A DNA stretch of 64,000 bases. It comes from Gammaproteobacteria bacterium (GTDB lineage Bacteria > Pseudomonadota > Gammaproteobacteria > Steroidobacterales > Woeseiaceae). The notes under the pieces are model-generated. The model ran no database searches. It saw only the letters and a program-made list of their open reading frames with translations, and had not been told where the DNA came from. The position numbers were made by a program, and so were the translations under genes. The stretch is taken from positions 1 through 64,000 of the forward strand of contig JAOUHU010000003.1 in NCBI GenBank assembly GCA_029884455.1. The letters are read 5' to 3'. Positions 17,569 to 25,880 of this stretch are shown piece after piece. Position 1 is the first letter of the stretch; every line of letters starts with the position of its first letter.

Positions 17569-18054
17569 TCAGGCAAGGTCCCGGGCGTAAATCACTTTGG
17601 CATCGCCGGGCGCGTAAAAGTCGCTGATACTGGCTTCGACGTGATAGCCCATGCGCTCATAAAATGCCCGCGTTGGCGCGTAGCCACCACGGCCGGCAGT
17701 GTCGACGAACATGCGTGTTGCTCCGAGTTGCCTGGCAAGTTTCTCGGACTCTCGTAACAGCTTGCCACCCAGCCCCTGGCGCTGCTGGCCCGGCGCGACC
17801 GCGATCCAGTACAAGTCAAAACTTGATCGCGTGGCCGGAATCGGCCCGAAGCAGGTGTAGCCGAGCAGCTGATCCGCTTGCTCCGGGTCATCGGCGAACA
17901 GGAACTCATAACCACTCGCCTTGCCGCGTGCCAGTGCCTCGTCAACAAGTTCGATCGCGATGAGCTGTTCCTCGGGCGAGAAAAAACCGGTGGCGCCGAC
18001 GAGCCTGCCGACAGCGCCGGCATCCGATGCCTGCAGTGTGCTGCGCCAGTGCAT
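17569..18054 (-). CDS. GNAT acetyltransferase, last gene of the KamA/ATP-grasp operon
   Basis: 161 residues from the ATG at 18054, which overlaps the stop of the upstream GNAT-HDAC gene (TGATG), so it is translationally coupled. The acetyl-CoA site is 'LYWIAVAPGQQRQGLGGKLLRESEKLARQ' (R-x-x-G-x-G/A), and 'APTRAFYERMGYHVEA' is the C-terminal GNAT motif. In this operon it is a candidate for acetylating an amine of the product made by the aminomutase and the ligases. Its acceptor is not known. Confidence 0.88.
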   Translation of the reverse strand: MHWRSTLQASDAGAVGRLVGATGFFSPEEQLIAIELVDEALARGKASGYEFLFADDPEQADQLLGYTCFGPIPATRSSFDLYWIAVAPGQQRQGLGGKLLRESEKLARQLGATRMFVDTAGRGGYAPTRAFYERMGYHVEASISDFYAPGDAKVIYARDLA

Positions 18055-19814
18055 CAGCGCTTCTTTCCGGTCGCGGCTTTGAGGGCGAGTCCGTCCCATA
18101 GGCCGTTGAAAAAGTGGCGCGCATTGATGCCCAGTGTTTGCGTCTTGTAGCCGCCTTCCTGCACCACCAGCGTCGGCATTTGGAGGCCTCCGATCATGCG
18201 GCCATTTTCACGAAAGTCCCTGGCCATCAGGGAGAAGGACCCGGTTGGGTCGCCCTTGGCGGTGTCGAGTCCCAGCGACACTACCAGGAACTGGGGGCCG
18301 AATTTGCGGATTTTCCCGAGCGCGCCGGCCAGCACTTTGCGATAGCGCTCGCCATCAAGGTTCTCCGGCAACGGAAAATTGAGGTTGTACCCCTTGCCTT
18401 CGTCCGCACCTTTCTCGTCTTCGAAGCCGGAAAAGTAGGGATAGCTGTAGCGCGGGTGACCGTGCAGCGAAATTGTGAATACGTCTTTGCGTTTGTAAAA
18501 AATGTCCTGCGCGCCATTACCGTGGTGATAGTCAATGTCCAGCAGGACGACCTTGCCATGCTTGCTCAAATGATGCGCGGCGATCGCTGCTGAATTGAAA
18601 TAACAGAAGCCTCCAAAGGCTTCGTACTCGGCGTGATGGCCAGGTGGACGAACCAGTGCGTAGGCCGCTGGGCTGCCGTCGAGCAAGCAGTCGGCACCCG
18701 TCATTGCGCAGTCCACGGACCGGCGCGCCGCCTTGTATGCGTTGGCGTTCAGGGGTGTGAAGGTGTCGATGCAGTAATAACCTGCGCGCAACGGAAGTTC
18801 GCGAGGCGGCCGGGTACGGTTGCGTACCGGAAAAACATACGGGTAGACAGACTGGCCCGGTGGCACGTTTTCGCAGGCCCTGCGTAGGAACTGGACAAAT
18901 TCCGGCTTGTGCACCTGTTCTATGACGCCAATGCCGTAACTGCGCGGAGCGATGGACTCGAACACTTTGCTCTTGGCGAGTTCCTTCGTAATGACCGGGA
19001 TTCGAACCGGCGCCTCAACGTAGCCGCGGTCGTTGACATGGTGAATCGAGTGCTGGTCGTTGATCACCAGCGCGATCCGTAGCTGCTTCGGCTGGACGGA
19101 CTGCGGTTTTTCTTCGGCTTTCAGGTAGCGGGGCGCACGCAATCGCACCGGGTCATCCTTGATGGACCTGACGACCATGTCGACATACTCGGGTGAGCAA
19201 GTGCCGCTGTACTTGCGTTCAAGAATCGCGCGAACAATATGTCGCACCTCATCACGCCGTAACCGCCGGCCAGGCCGCCCGAGATCGTCGTATACGAGGT
19301 AGGGCGGGTCGGTGGCGTCGTCGGTCAGCGGTGTTTCATAGGCGGTGTTGGCCAGTGGGCGCGCACCGAAGCGCTCATAAAACCGGAGGCGCGCAACATT
19401 TTGTTTGCGAATCGCCGGGTTGGGTGACAGCTCCGCCGTGTCTGGCAGACACTCCAGGAAAAGGCCGATAACGCCGAGCTGGAAGGCCTCCTCGCGGGCA
19501 CGCGCATATAATGCGCCGCCGATACCGCCACCGGTATCGCCCCGGCCGGCACAGATGTAATCGAGATAGCAGAAATTCAAGTCGGGCGCATGCTGCAACA
19601 TGGCAAAGCCACGCACGATACCGTTGCCGTTCTCGGCCACCAGCAGGATCGAGCGAAAACGAAACTTCATCGGGTTGGCTAGCTGTGACGGCAGCTTGGC
19701 GATGTCTTTCTCGCTCAAGCCGTCAAACTGCACGCGCAGCATCGCCTGAACCTGGCTTAGCAGCTGGCGATTGGTCGAAGTTGTGACGTCAAAAATCTTG
19801 TGGATACGAAACAT
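18054..19814 (-). CDS. GNAT acetyltransferase-HDAC deacetylase fusion protein
   Basis: 586 residues. The N-terminal 165 residues form a GNAT-like domain: 'DYICAGRGDTGGGIGGALYARAREEA' is the acetyl-CoA loop and 'RLRFYERFGARPL' the last motif. From about residue 245 it is a class II/acetylpolyamine amidohydrolase-type HDAC. 'RPPGHHAEY' carries the catalytic His pair, 'LLDIDYHHGNG' two zinc ligands, 'GLDTAKGDPTG' the third ligand, and 'EGGY' the transition-state Tyr. All catalytic residues are thus in place. One chain that can both add and remove acetyl groups is unusual; deacetylation of a protected beta-lysine-type intermediate would fit the context. Only 3 bases separate it from the upstream ATP-grasp gene. 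Confidence 0.9.
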   Translation of the reverse strand: MFRIHKIFDVTTSTNRQLLSQVQAMLRVQFDGLSEKDIAKLPSQLANPMKFRFRSILLVAENGNGIVRGFAMLQHAPDLNFCYLDYICAGRGDTGGGIGGALYARAREEAFQLGVIGLFLECLPDTAELSPNPAIRKQNVARLRFYERFGARPLANTAYETPLTDDATDPPYLVYDDLGRPGRRLRRDEVRHIVRAILERKYSGTCSPEYVDMVVRSIKDDPVRLRAPRYLKAEEKPQSVQPKQLRIALVINDQHSIHHVNDRGYVEAPVRIPVITKELAKSKVFESIAPRSYGIGVIEQVHKPEFVQFLRRACENVPPGQSVYPYVFPVRNRTRPPRELPLRAGYYCIDTFTPLNANAYKAARRSVDCAMTGADCLLDGSPAAYALVRPPGHHAEYEAFGGFCYFNSAAIAAHHLSKHGKVVLLDIDYHHGNGAQDIFYKRKDVFTISLHGHPRYSYPYFSGFEDEKGADEGKGYNLNFPLPENLDGERYRKVLAGALGKIRKFGPQFLVVSLGLDTAKGDPTGSFSLMARDFRENGRMIGGLQMPTLVVQEGGYKTQTLGINARHFFNGLWDGLALKAATGKKR

Positions 19815-19817
19815 GTC

Positions 19818-20798
19818 TCAGTGCATAGCGGCGCTGACGATGTGCTCAATGGCCCGCGTCGGCGTCATGCCGGCCTCCATGACGGCAGCGGCGAAGCCGG
19901 CGTCCGGGGACAGGCATGGGTTGGCATTGATTTCGAGCACCCAGGGTACCCCGGCTGCGTCGAGGCGCAGATCGATTCTTGCATAGCCCTTGAGCTTGAA
20001 GGCCCGCCAGCATTTTTGCACAACGTCGACAATTGCGTCGTGCTCGGCACTCGGCAGCTCTGCAAACGAGCGCTGCGTCGCGTGAAACTCAGGTGTGGCG
20101 TCATCCCATTTCGCCGCGTAGCCAACGATTCTTGGTTTACCCGGCGGATAGTCAACGAAAGTCATCTCTGCGATTGGCAGAATTCGCGGTTTGCGGTCCA
20201 CTTCGAGCACCGAGACATTAAATTCCCGGCCGTCGATAAACTGCTCGGCGAACCAGGCGCCACCGTGTTGCGCATGGCAATGATCGATGCGCGCGCGTGC
20301 CGCTGTTAACCCAGTGACGACGCAACCGTCGTCGAGACCCAGCGACGCGTGCTCCCAGAGTGACTTCACGATCCAGGCAGTCTTGTCCACCGGTTTATCG
20401 TCACCCGGCAAAAAGCTCGCCGGAGTCGGAATGTCGTGCAGCTTCATCCAGCGCTTCGCGAGCAGCTTTTGCGAGCTCAGGTACATCGCGTCGCTGTCGC
20501 AGCCGGTGAAGCGTATTCCGGCGGAGCCGAGCAGCGCCGGCAGCATGTGCACCAGGCGCCCGTCGCCGCGCAGTGACTCGACCAGGTTAAACACACACTC
20601 CACGTTGCTGGCCGAAATCGCTGCCAGGGTCTTGGACAGGTCAAGGTCCGTCGCCAGGGTAGTAACGCTCCAGCCCAGTTGCTGCATAACGTCGCCGACG
20701 TATCGGGCCTGGACGAGAGTGTCTACTTCGTCGGCACGCGCATCGGTGCTGATAGTCTCATGCAATACGAGGACCGATCTGGGGAAATCAGGCGGCAA
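19818..20798 (-). CDS. ATP-grasp ligase, D-Ala-D-Ala ligase-like (second of two)
   Basis: 326 residues. It has an N-terminal pre-ATP-grasp half with 'VFNLVESLRGDGRLVHMLPALL', then the ATP-grasp core with 'EQFIDGREFNVSVLE' and the metal-binding 'ARIDLRLDAAGVPWVLEINANPCLSP'. The family joins a carboxylate to an amine via an acyl phosphate. It is only distantly like the neighbouring ligase, so it probably uses another substrate. Its start lies 11 bases inside the upstream ligase gene, so the two are tightly coupled. A cell-wall ddl is unlikely given the operon partners. Confidence 0.88.
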   Translation of the reverse strand: MPPDFPRSVLVLHETISTDARADEVDTLVQARYVGDVMQQLGWSVTTLATDLDLSKTLAAISASNVECVFNLVESLRGDGRLVHMLPALLGSAGIRFTGCDSDAMYLSSQKLLAKRWMKLHDIPTPASFLPGDDKPVDKTAWIVKSLWEHASLGLDDGCVVTGLTAARARIDHCHAQHGGAWFAEQFIDGREFNVSVLEVDRKPRILPIAEMTFVDYPPGKPRIVGYAAKWDDATPEFHATQRSFAELPSAEHDAIVDVVQKCWRAFKLKGYARIDLRLDAAGVPWVLEINANPCLSPDAGFAAAVMEAGMTPTRAIEHIVSAAMH

Positions 20799-21813
20799 CC
20801 GACTCTGCCCGTGCCGTGCGCCTGAGTCGCTGCGTTGCGGATGCCATGATCCGGCCGATCAGGACGTCGTACTTGATACCGGACATGGTCGCCATGATCG
20901 GTAAATCCGAATGCTGCGGATGAATGCCGGCCAGCGGATTGACCTCGAGGAAGTGTACCTGCCCGTTATCGTCCAGGCGCAGGTCGATGCGACCCGCGTC
21001 GCGACAGCCCAACGCACGCCAGCTGCGCAGCGCCACCGCCTCGACGTCCTGGCGAAGCTGCCCGGTGGGCAGCAGGCTGTACTGTACAAGCTGTTCGCAT
21101 TCCTCTTTGTTGCGATAGGAATAGACTTCGGCGTCGGCGCCCTCCAGCAAAACGATTTCCATAGTGGCGAGCGCCTTAGCTTTGCGACCGGTGCCGACAA
21201 TACCGACCGTAAATTCGCGGCCGGGCAGGAATCGCTCAACCAGGACGGGTTGGCCTTTATGCTCGTTTAGCAGCCTGCGGCACACATTGCGGAGTTCCGC
21301 CATGCTGTTGATCTTCGAAGTCGCACTGATGCCCTTGCCGGTTCCTTCCGCAATGGGTTTGGCGAACAGTGGCAGCGGCAATGAAATACCCTTCAAATCC
21401 TGCATCTCGTTCACGATCGCGTAGTCAGGTGTTGCGACACCGGCGGCTCGCACAACATCTTTGGTCATGCCCTTGTGCAATGTCAGGGCGCAGACCAGCG
21501 CATCCGAGAACACATACGGGATCTCGTAGGCGTCGAGCAGGGCGGGCACCTGCGCCTCGCGAGCGATGCCATGCATGCCCTCGCAGATATTGAACACCAT
21601 GTCCCAGCTATCGCCGCTGGTCAGGCGTGCGGCGAGCTGTTTTACGTTGCCGATGCGGTCAACCACATAGCCTTGCCGCTTCAGTGTGGATTCGATGCTG
21701 TCGATGGTATCAGCGCGATCAAACTCGGCCGTATCAATCTCGCTGTATCCCGCGGCAAGGTAAGCGTCACGCAGGTCATAGGTCAGTCCGATCCGAATTC
21801 CGTTATTTTTCAT
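20788..21813 (-). CDS. ATP-grasp ligase, D-Ala-D-Ala ligase-like (first of two)
   Basis: 341 residues. 'MVFNICEGMHGIAREAQVPALLDAYEIPYVFSD' is the characteristic N-terminal segment of D-Ala-D-Ala ligase relatives. It is followed by 'LPLPLFAKPIAEGTGKGIS' (ATP loop), 'VLVERFLPGREFTVGIVG' and 'GRIDLRLDDNGQVHFLEVNPLAG' with the metal ligands. It begins 2 bases after the aminomutase gene's stop. The obvious hypothesis is that it activates or receives the beta-amino acid made by that enzyme; the actual substrates are unknown. Confidence 0.88.
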   Translation of the reverse strand: MKNNGIRIGLTYDLRDAYLAAGYSEIDTAEFDRADTIDSIESTLKRQGYVVDRIGNVKQLAARLTSGDSWDMVFNICEGMHGIAREAQVPALLDAYEIPYVFSDALVCALTLHKGMTKDVVRAAGVATPDYAIVNEMQDLKGISLPLPLFAKPIAEGTGKGISATSKINSMAELRNVCRRLLNEHKGQPVLVERFLPGREFTVGIVGTGRKAKALATMEIVLLEGADAEVYSYRNKEECEQLVQYSLLPTGQLRQDVEAVALRSWRALGCRDAGRIDLRLDDNGQVHFLEVNPLAGIHPQHSDLPIMATMSGIKYDVLIGRIMASATQRLRRTARAESVAA

Positions 21814-21815
21814 GC

Positions 21816-23063
21816 TCAGGCTCCCGGCCCGCGTGTCAGGCGCTGTCCGGAGTCCGGATAGCGATAGGTGTCACCGTCATAGCTCTGCAACAGAAGGTCA
21901 TCGCCCTCGTAGCCAACCACGTAATCGGGCGCAATCGGAATCTTGCCGCCGCCCTTTGGCGCATCGACGACGAAAGTCGGTACCGCGTAGCCGGTCGTGT
22001 GGCCGCGCAGGCCACGTATCAGCTCGATGCCTTTGGCCACCGGAGTACGAAAATGCGCGGATCCCGAAATCGGGTCGCACTGGTACAGGTAGTAAGGCTT
22101 GACACGGTTCTTCAGCAGTCCGTGCATCAGCGTGCGCATCGTGTCGATGTCGTCGTTGACGTCTTTCAGCAATACCGTCTGGCTGCCGAGCGGAATGCCG
22201 GCGTCAGCGAGTCGACCACAGGCTTCCGCGACTTCGGGGGTGAGCTCATCCGGGTGCGTGAAATGCAGGCTCATCCATAGCGGATGGCAGCGTTTCAGTA
22301 CGCGCGTCAACTGCGGTGTGATACGCATCGGTTGCACGACCGGCTGCTTGCTGCCAATACGCACAAACTCAACATGCCTGATCTTTTGCAGCCTTTTCAG
22401 GATGTACTCGAGCCGATCGTCGTCGAGGCTCAGCGGGTCGCCGCCGGAAATCAGCACGTCCCGCACGGCTTTGGTGCGCTCGATATAGTCGAGCGCCAGC
22501 TCTATATCACCCTTCTTGACGCTGCGTTCACCGGCGGCACCGACCATGCGCGCGCGCGTGCAATAGCGGCAATACACCGAGCAATAATTGGTGACCAGCA
22601 GCAAGACCCGGTCCGGGTAGCGGTGCACCAGGCCCGGTACCGGACTGTGCGTATCCTCGCCCAGCGGATCTTCGCTTTCGGCACGCGAGATTTCGTACTC
22701 GCCGAGCACCGGCACAACCGTGCGTCGCAGGCCCTGGGCGGCATTTTGCGGATCGAGCAGGCTCGCGTAGTAAGGCGTTATACCAACAGGCAGCGCGCCG
22801 GTATGGCGCTTGATGGCATCGGACTCTTCGTCCGAGAGTTCGATCATGCGCGCCAGATCCGCAAGCGTGCGAACACGATTGCGATTCTGCCAGCGCCAGT
22901 CGTTCCAGTTTTCCAGCGTCGCATCCGGGTAGAAGCGGTGCAGAAAATCTACGGATCGCTTTGAAACGCGAAACCGTGACGGGCCAATTGATCGTGAGGG
23001 TTTTGAGGCAGGTTGGACCAGAGGTCCCGGAGGTTCTTCCGCGGCGACTTGGGCGGTTTTCAT
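21816..23063 (-). CDS. kamA: Lysine 2,3-aminomutase (radical SAM, PLP)
   Basis: 415 residues from the ATG at 23063 (a start 28 codons further up is possible). 'WNDWRWQNRNRVRTLADL' is the KamA N-terminal signature. 'TNYCSVYCRYCTRARMVG' gives the CxxxCxxC cluster of radical SAM enzymes. 'VLLKDVNDD' and 'YQCDPISGSAHFRTP' carry the two Asp that hold the lysine side-chain amine in characterised KamA, and 'DAPKGGGK' the PLP lysine. It converts L-lysine to beta-lysine. The length and the WNDWRWQ region separate it from EpmB, which acts on EF-P. First gene of the five-gene operon. Confidence 0.9.
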   Translation of the reverse strand: MKTAQVAAEEPPGPLVQPASKPSRSIGPSRFRVSKRSVDFLHRFYPDATLENWNDWRWQNRNRVRTLADLARMIELSDEESDAIKRHTGALPVGITPYYASLLDPQNAAQGLRRTVVPVLGEYEISRAESEDPLGEDTHSPVPGLVHRYPDRVLLLVTNYCSVYCRYCTRARMVGAAGERSVKKGDIELALDYIERTKAVRDVLISGGDPLSLDDDRLEYILKRLQKIRHVEFVRIGSKQPVVQPMRITPQLTRVLKRCHPLWMSLHFTHPDELTPEVAEACGRLADAGIPLGSQTVLLKDVNDDIDTMRTLMHGLLKNRVKPYYLYQCDPISGSAHFRTPVAKGIELIRGLRGHTTGYAVPTFVVDAPKGGGKIPIAPDYVVGYEGDDLLLQSYDGDTYRYPDSGQRLTRGPGA

Positions 23064-23233
23064 CGAGCATCCTACAGTGCAGTTGGGCGACCTGCGAGTG
23101 AAAACCGGCCCGGCCCTTCGGGTCGTGGCGGGGTATGCCCGCCTCATAATCGCGGTACTATAATCTTGAGCTATCGATTGTCAATGATTCTTTTCACAGT
23201 CCTTAATGGCGGAAAAAAACAGCGACTTCGTCC

Positions 23234-24430
23234 TCAAGGGAGCATCCGAACGAGGAGTCCGCAGAGGTAATCTGCTTCAGGAAACTGCAACGCGACCGGG
23301 TGGTCCGGAGCCTGCGACAGGCGTTCGATAATCTGTGCGTCGCAGCGCACGTCCGCGGCCGCACCAGCGACGATCTTCTGGAACAGATCGGCACTGACGT
23401 GCCCGGAACAGGAGAATGTCGCGAGTACTCCGCCCGGTTTCAGCAGCTGCAGTCCCAGCATGTTGATGTCCTTGTAGCCGCGGCAGCCGGATTGCAACTG
23501 TTGCGCCGAGCTGACGAACTTTGGCGGGTCGAGTACGACGAGGTCGTAACGTTGCCCGGAGTCTCGCAGTCGGCGCAGCTCTTGCGGCACGTTGGCGTTG
23601 GTAAACTGACAGCGAGCGGCGACGCCATTCAGCGTGGCCTGGTGTGCGGCAAGTTGCAGCGCCTCAGCGGAGCTGTCTATCAAGCTTGCGTCAGCAGCGC
23701 CATGGTGCAGCGCAGCCAGGGCAAAGCCGCCGGAATAGGAGTAGGCATCCAGCACGCTGGCTCCTTTCGCATAGGCGGCGACGCGCAGGCGATTCACGCT
23801 TTGATCAAGATAGCTGCCGGTTTTCTGCCCCTGCTCGATGCTGACCAGCTGGCGTACTCCGTGCAACGTATATTCGACCGGCTCCCCTGGTAACTCACCG
23901 CGAAGCAGGCCGCTGCGCAGTTCCAGGCCTTCCTTGTGTCGGACGCTGGCGTCGGAACGCTCGTAGATCGCGCGTGGCACCAGCAGCTCTTCAAGGGCGG
24001 CCACGATCGCTTCGCGCCAGAACTCCGCGCCCACCGACAGCAACTGGCAAACCAGGTAATCACGATAGCGGTCGACAATCAGGCCGGGCAGTCCGTCGGC
24101 TTCGCTGAACACCAGGCGACAGGCGCCGGCATCGTCCATCAGGTGCAGCTGCCGACGCAATTCGATCGCCCGGGCGATTCGTTGTCGAATGAAAGCGGCA
24201 TTGATTGTGCTTGCCGCATCGAAGGACCAGGCCCTGGCGCGAATCTGTGATCTGGGAGACCAGGCGGCGTAGGCGAGGAACTCACCCGAATCGGACACCA
24301 CGCGCACCGTGGATCCGGCTTCGGGATTGCCGTTCACGCGTGCGATCGCACCGGAGAATACCCAGGGGTGGCGACGCCGGATCGACTTCTCGCGCCCGGC
24401 TTTCAGGCTAATTTGCGGAATGTTTTGCAC
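23234..24430 (-). CDS. rlmI: 23S rRNA (cytosine-C5)-methyltransferase RlmI-like
   Basis: About 398 residues. The N-terminal PUA-like domain begins 'LKAGREKSIRRRHPWVFSGAI'. It is followed by an EEHEA-like middle part ('FWREAIVAALEELL') and a Rossmann methyltransferase with 'VLDAYSYSGGFALAAL' for SAM, 'DLVVLDPPKF' as motif IV, and 'LATFSCSGHV' with the catalytic Cys. RlmI methylates C1962 of 23S rRNA. The GTG at 24430 places the start exactly where the family begins; a TTG at 24478 is an alternative, and neither has a good ribosome site. The gene overlaps the end of the HxlR gene upstream. Confidence 0.88.
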   Translation of the reverse strand: MQNIPQISLKAGREKSIRRRHPWVFSGAIARVNGNPEAGSTVRVVSDSGEFLAYAAWSPRSQIRARAWSFDAASTINAAFIRQRIARAIELRRQLHLMDDAGACRLVFSEADGLPGLIVDRYRDYLVCQLLSVGAEFWREAIVAALEELLVPRAIYERSDASVRHKEGLELRSGLLRGELPGEPVEYTLHGVRQLVSIEQGQKTGSYLDQSVNRLRVAAYAKGASVLDAYSYSGGFALAALHHGAADASLIDSSAEALQLAAHQATLNGVAARCQFTNANVPQELRRLRDSGQRYDLVVLDPPKFVSSAQQLQSGCRGYKDINMLGLQLLKPGGVLATFSCSGHVSADLFQKIVAGAAADVRCDAQIIERLSQAPDHPVALQFPEADYLCGLLVRMLP

Positions 24431-25118
24431 TGTGAGGCACGATTCGCGGGTTTTCCGTTGTGAAGGAACTGATGCCAAGCCAGCGACTGATGTGTCGGCT
24501 TAAGGCAGGTGTGGCGTCAACTTTTACCTGCCCCGACGCAATCGCCGCATTAATATCGAGCTCGCCGTACCAGACCCGCGTCATGGTCCTGATCGTCGAC
24601 TGAATCAGCACGTCTGTATCAAAGCCAAGTCCGGTATCGCAGGTACTGGCAGATCCACCCTGGACATGTATGAATCCGCTGGCGCGTTCCTTGCCATCTG
24701 CAAAGCGCATCTCGATTACTGTATTTCCGGATGGCAACTCGTCAACGTTTATGCGGCCTGCAAAATCACGTACCAGGCCGGCGGCGGTATTTTGTTTTTC
24801 GCTCATGTGGTTGCTGGCCCAGCGAAAACCCCACTTGCCCATCTCGGTCAACACAGGTGCCAGAGACTTTCCCGCCGCTGTCAGTTGATATTCGTAGCGA
24901 TTTCCGCTCGCCGTGCGCTTTCTCATGATGACCCCCTGTTGCTGGAGAAAACGCAGCCGGTCCCGTAACAACGATGGAGAAATATTGGGTATGTACTTTT
25001 GTATCTCAGAATACCGAGTCGACCCAAAAAACATTTCGCGAATGATTTGCAGTGTCCATTTCTCACAAATGACCGAGGCTGCCATGGAGATAGGGCAGGC
25101 TTCGTTGTAGTCGTACAT
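24408..25118 (-). CDS. HxlR-family transcriptional regulator with SCP2-like C-terminus
   Basis: 236 residues. The winged helix covers residues 1 to about 110: 'CPISMAASVICEKWTLQIIREM' with the conserved N-terminal Cys, 'RYSEIQKYIPNISPSLLRDRL' and 'RYEYQLTAAGKSLAPVL'. HxlR proteins often sense thiol-reactive or redox signals through the N-terminal Cys (residue 8). The last 100 residues resemble SCP2/sterol-carrier-like domains seen in some HxlR proteins. It is divergent from the TusA-like/DsrE sulfur-relay genes, which are likely targets. Confidence 0.87.
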   Translation of the reverse strand: MYDYNEACPISMAASVICEKWTLQIIREMFFGSTRYSEIQKYIPNISPSLLRDRLRFLQQQGVIMRKRTASGNRYEYQLTAAGKSLAPVLTEMGKWGFRWASNHMSEKQNTAAGLVRDFAGRINVDELPSGNTVIEMRFADGKERASGFIHVQGGSASTCDTGLGFDTDVLIQSTIRTMTRVWYGELDINAAIASGQVKVDATPALSRHISRWLGISSFTTENPRIVPHSAKHSAN

Positions 25119-25153
25119 TGCTTGCTCCTCGCAGCACCTTCACCGCATTTTTA

Positions 25154-25181
25154 CTACATTTTCTGTAGCGAGTTACTACAG
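25154..25181. promoter_or_regulatory. Possible HxlR operator between divergent genes
   Basis: A 15-base dyad CTACATTTTCTGTAG is followed 7 bases later by a further TACTACAG half-site. It sits in the 150-base gap between the HxlR gene and the TusA-like gene, where an autoregulating HxlR protein would be expected to bind. This is inferred from position and symmetry only. Confidence 0.4.
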
Positions 25182-25270
25182 ATTCTAGCCTTCATTCAGC
25201 ACCGACATCTCTTTAGCCTTTGCTGCGTCGCACCAACAGGGCGACGCAGCGAATCGACAGGATACAAGGG

Positions 25271-25510
25271 ATGGACACAGATCATTACCGAACAATTTCC
25301 GCATTCTGGGACGCAGGCGAAATGGGCTGTGGAGGGTTCATCGTCGAGCTACGCCGCGTGCTGGACAAGCTCCAGCCAGGAAAGCTCGCGCATGTCTGCG
25401 CACGCGGCAGCGGGGCTGTGGCGGACATTCCAGCCTGGTGCGGCATGACCGGCCATCTCCTGGTCCTGGCGAATCACCCTAACTACATCATTCAAAAGAA
25501 AGGAGATTGA
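25271..25510 (+). CDS. TusA-like sulfurtransferase with altered motif
   Basis: 79 residues. The fold pattern is that of TusA: a short strand, then a helix 'CGGFIVELRRVLDKLQPGKL', a strand with 'AHVCARGSGAVADIPAWC', and 'GHLLVLANHPNYIIQKK'. Normal TusA has Cys-Pro-x-Pro at the helix start; here it is M-G-C-G-G, so the sulfur-carrying Cys is kept but both prolines are lost. A second Cys lies in PAWC. The next gene, a DsrE-like protein, starts 1 base after its stop, so the pair probably works together in sulfur transfer. The ATG at 25271 is preferred over an upstream start at 25220. Confidence 0.75.
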   Translation: MDTDHYRTISAFWDAGEMGCGGFIVELRRVLDKLQPGKLAHVCARGSGAVADIPAWCGMTGHLLVLANHPNYIIQKKGD

Positions 25511-25511
25511 A

Positions 25512-25880
25512 ATGTCTGACGCAAAGAAACTGGTAATCGTAAATTCGCGTGGCTTTGATGATGAGCGCTCATCCGTAGCATGGAGCATCGCCAACACCGC
25601 CGTAGCATCGGGACTGGATGTGACGGTATTCCTCGTCGCTGCGGGCGTGGACTGGGTCCGAAAAGGGGCAGCAGACGTTGCGCAGCTGAATCCGCTCGAC
25701 CCGACCATGAAGGCCATGATTGGCAACTTTCTGCAGGGCGGTGGCCGGATTCTGGTCTGCCCGCCGTGTGCGAAAGTACGGGGGTACACGGCGGAATCGT
25801 TGCTCGAGGGAGTAACTCTGGCGGGCGCACCGGTAATGCTCGCGGAAGTCGTCGCCGGCGCCGCTTCGCTTTCATTCTGA
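25512..25880 (+). CDS. DsrE/DsrF-like family protein
   Basis: 122 residues with the DsrE fold: 'KKLVIVNSRGFDDERSSVAWSIANTAVASG' then 'VTVFLVAAGVDWVRKG' and 'GGRILVCPPCAKVRGY'. Cys in 'VCPPCAK' matches the position of the active Cys in DsrE/TusD-type sulfur-relay proteins. An AAAGGAGA ribosome site precedes the ATG. It is coupled to the TusA-like gene and divergent from the HxlR regulator. Its end overlaps the convergent yihY gene by 9 bases. Confidence 0.85.
   Translation: MSDAKKLVIVNSRGFDDERSSVAWSIANTAVASGLDVTVFLVAAGVDWVRKGAADVAQLNPLDPTMKAMIGNFLQGGGRILVCPPCAKVRGYTAESLLEGVTLAGAPVMLAEVVAGAASLSF

Noticed and set aside
19818-21813. The two ATP-grasp genes as cell-wall ddl genes
   Set aside because: They lie in the aminomutase/acetyltransferase operon, not near mur or fts genes, and are too different from each other for redundant ddl copies.
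21816-23063. EpmB (EF-P beta-lysylation) instead of KamA
   Set aside because: The length, the WNDWRWQ N-terminal region and both lysine-binding Asp residues fit free-lysine 2,3-aminomutase; no epmA or efp lies nearby.
25220-25270. Longer N-terminus for the TusA-like protein
   Set aside because: The extra residues are polar, lack family similarity, and the ATG at 25271 places the start where related proteins begin.
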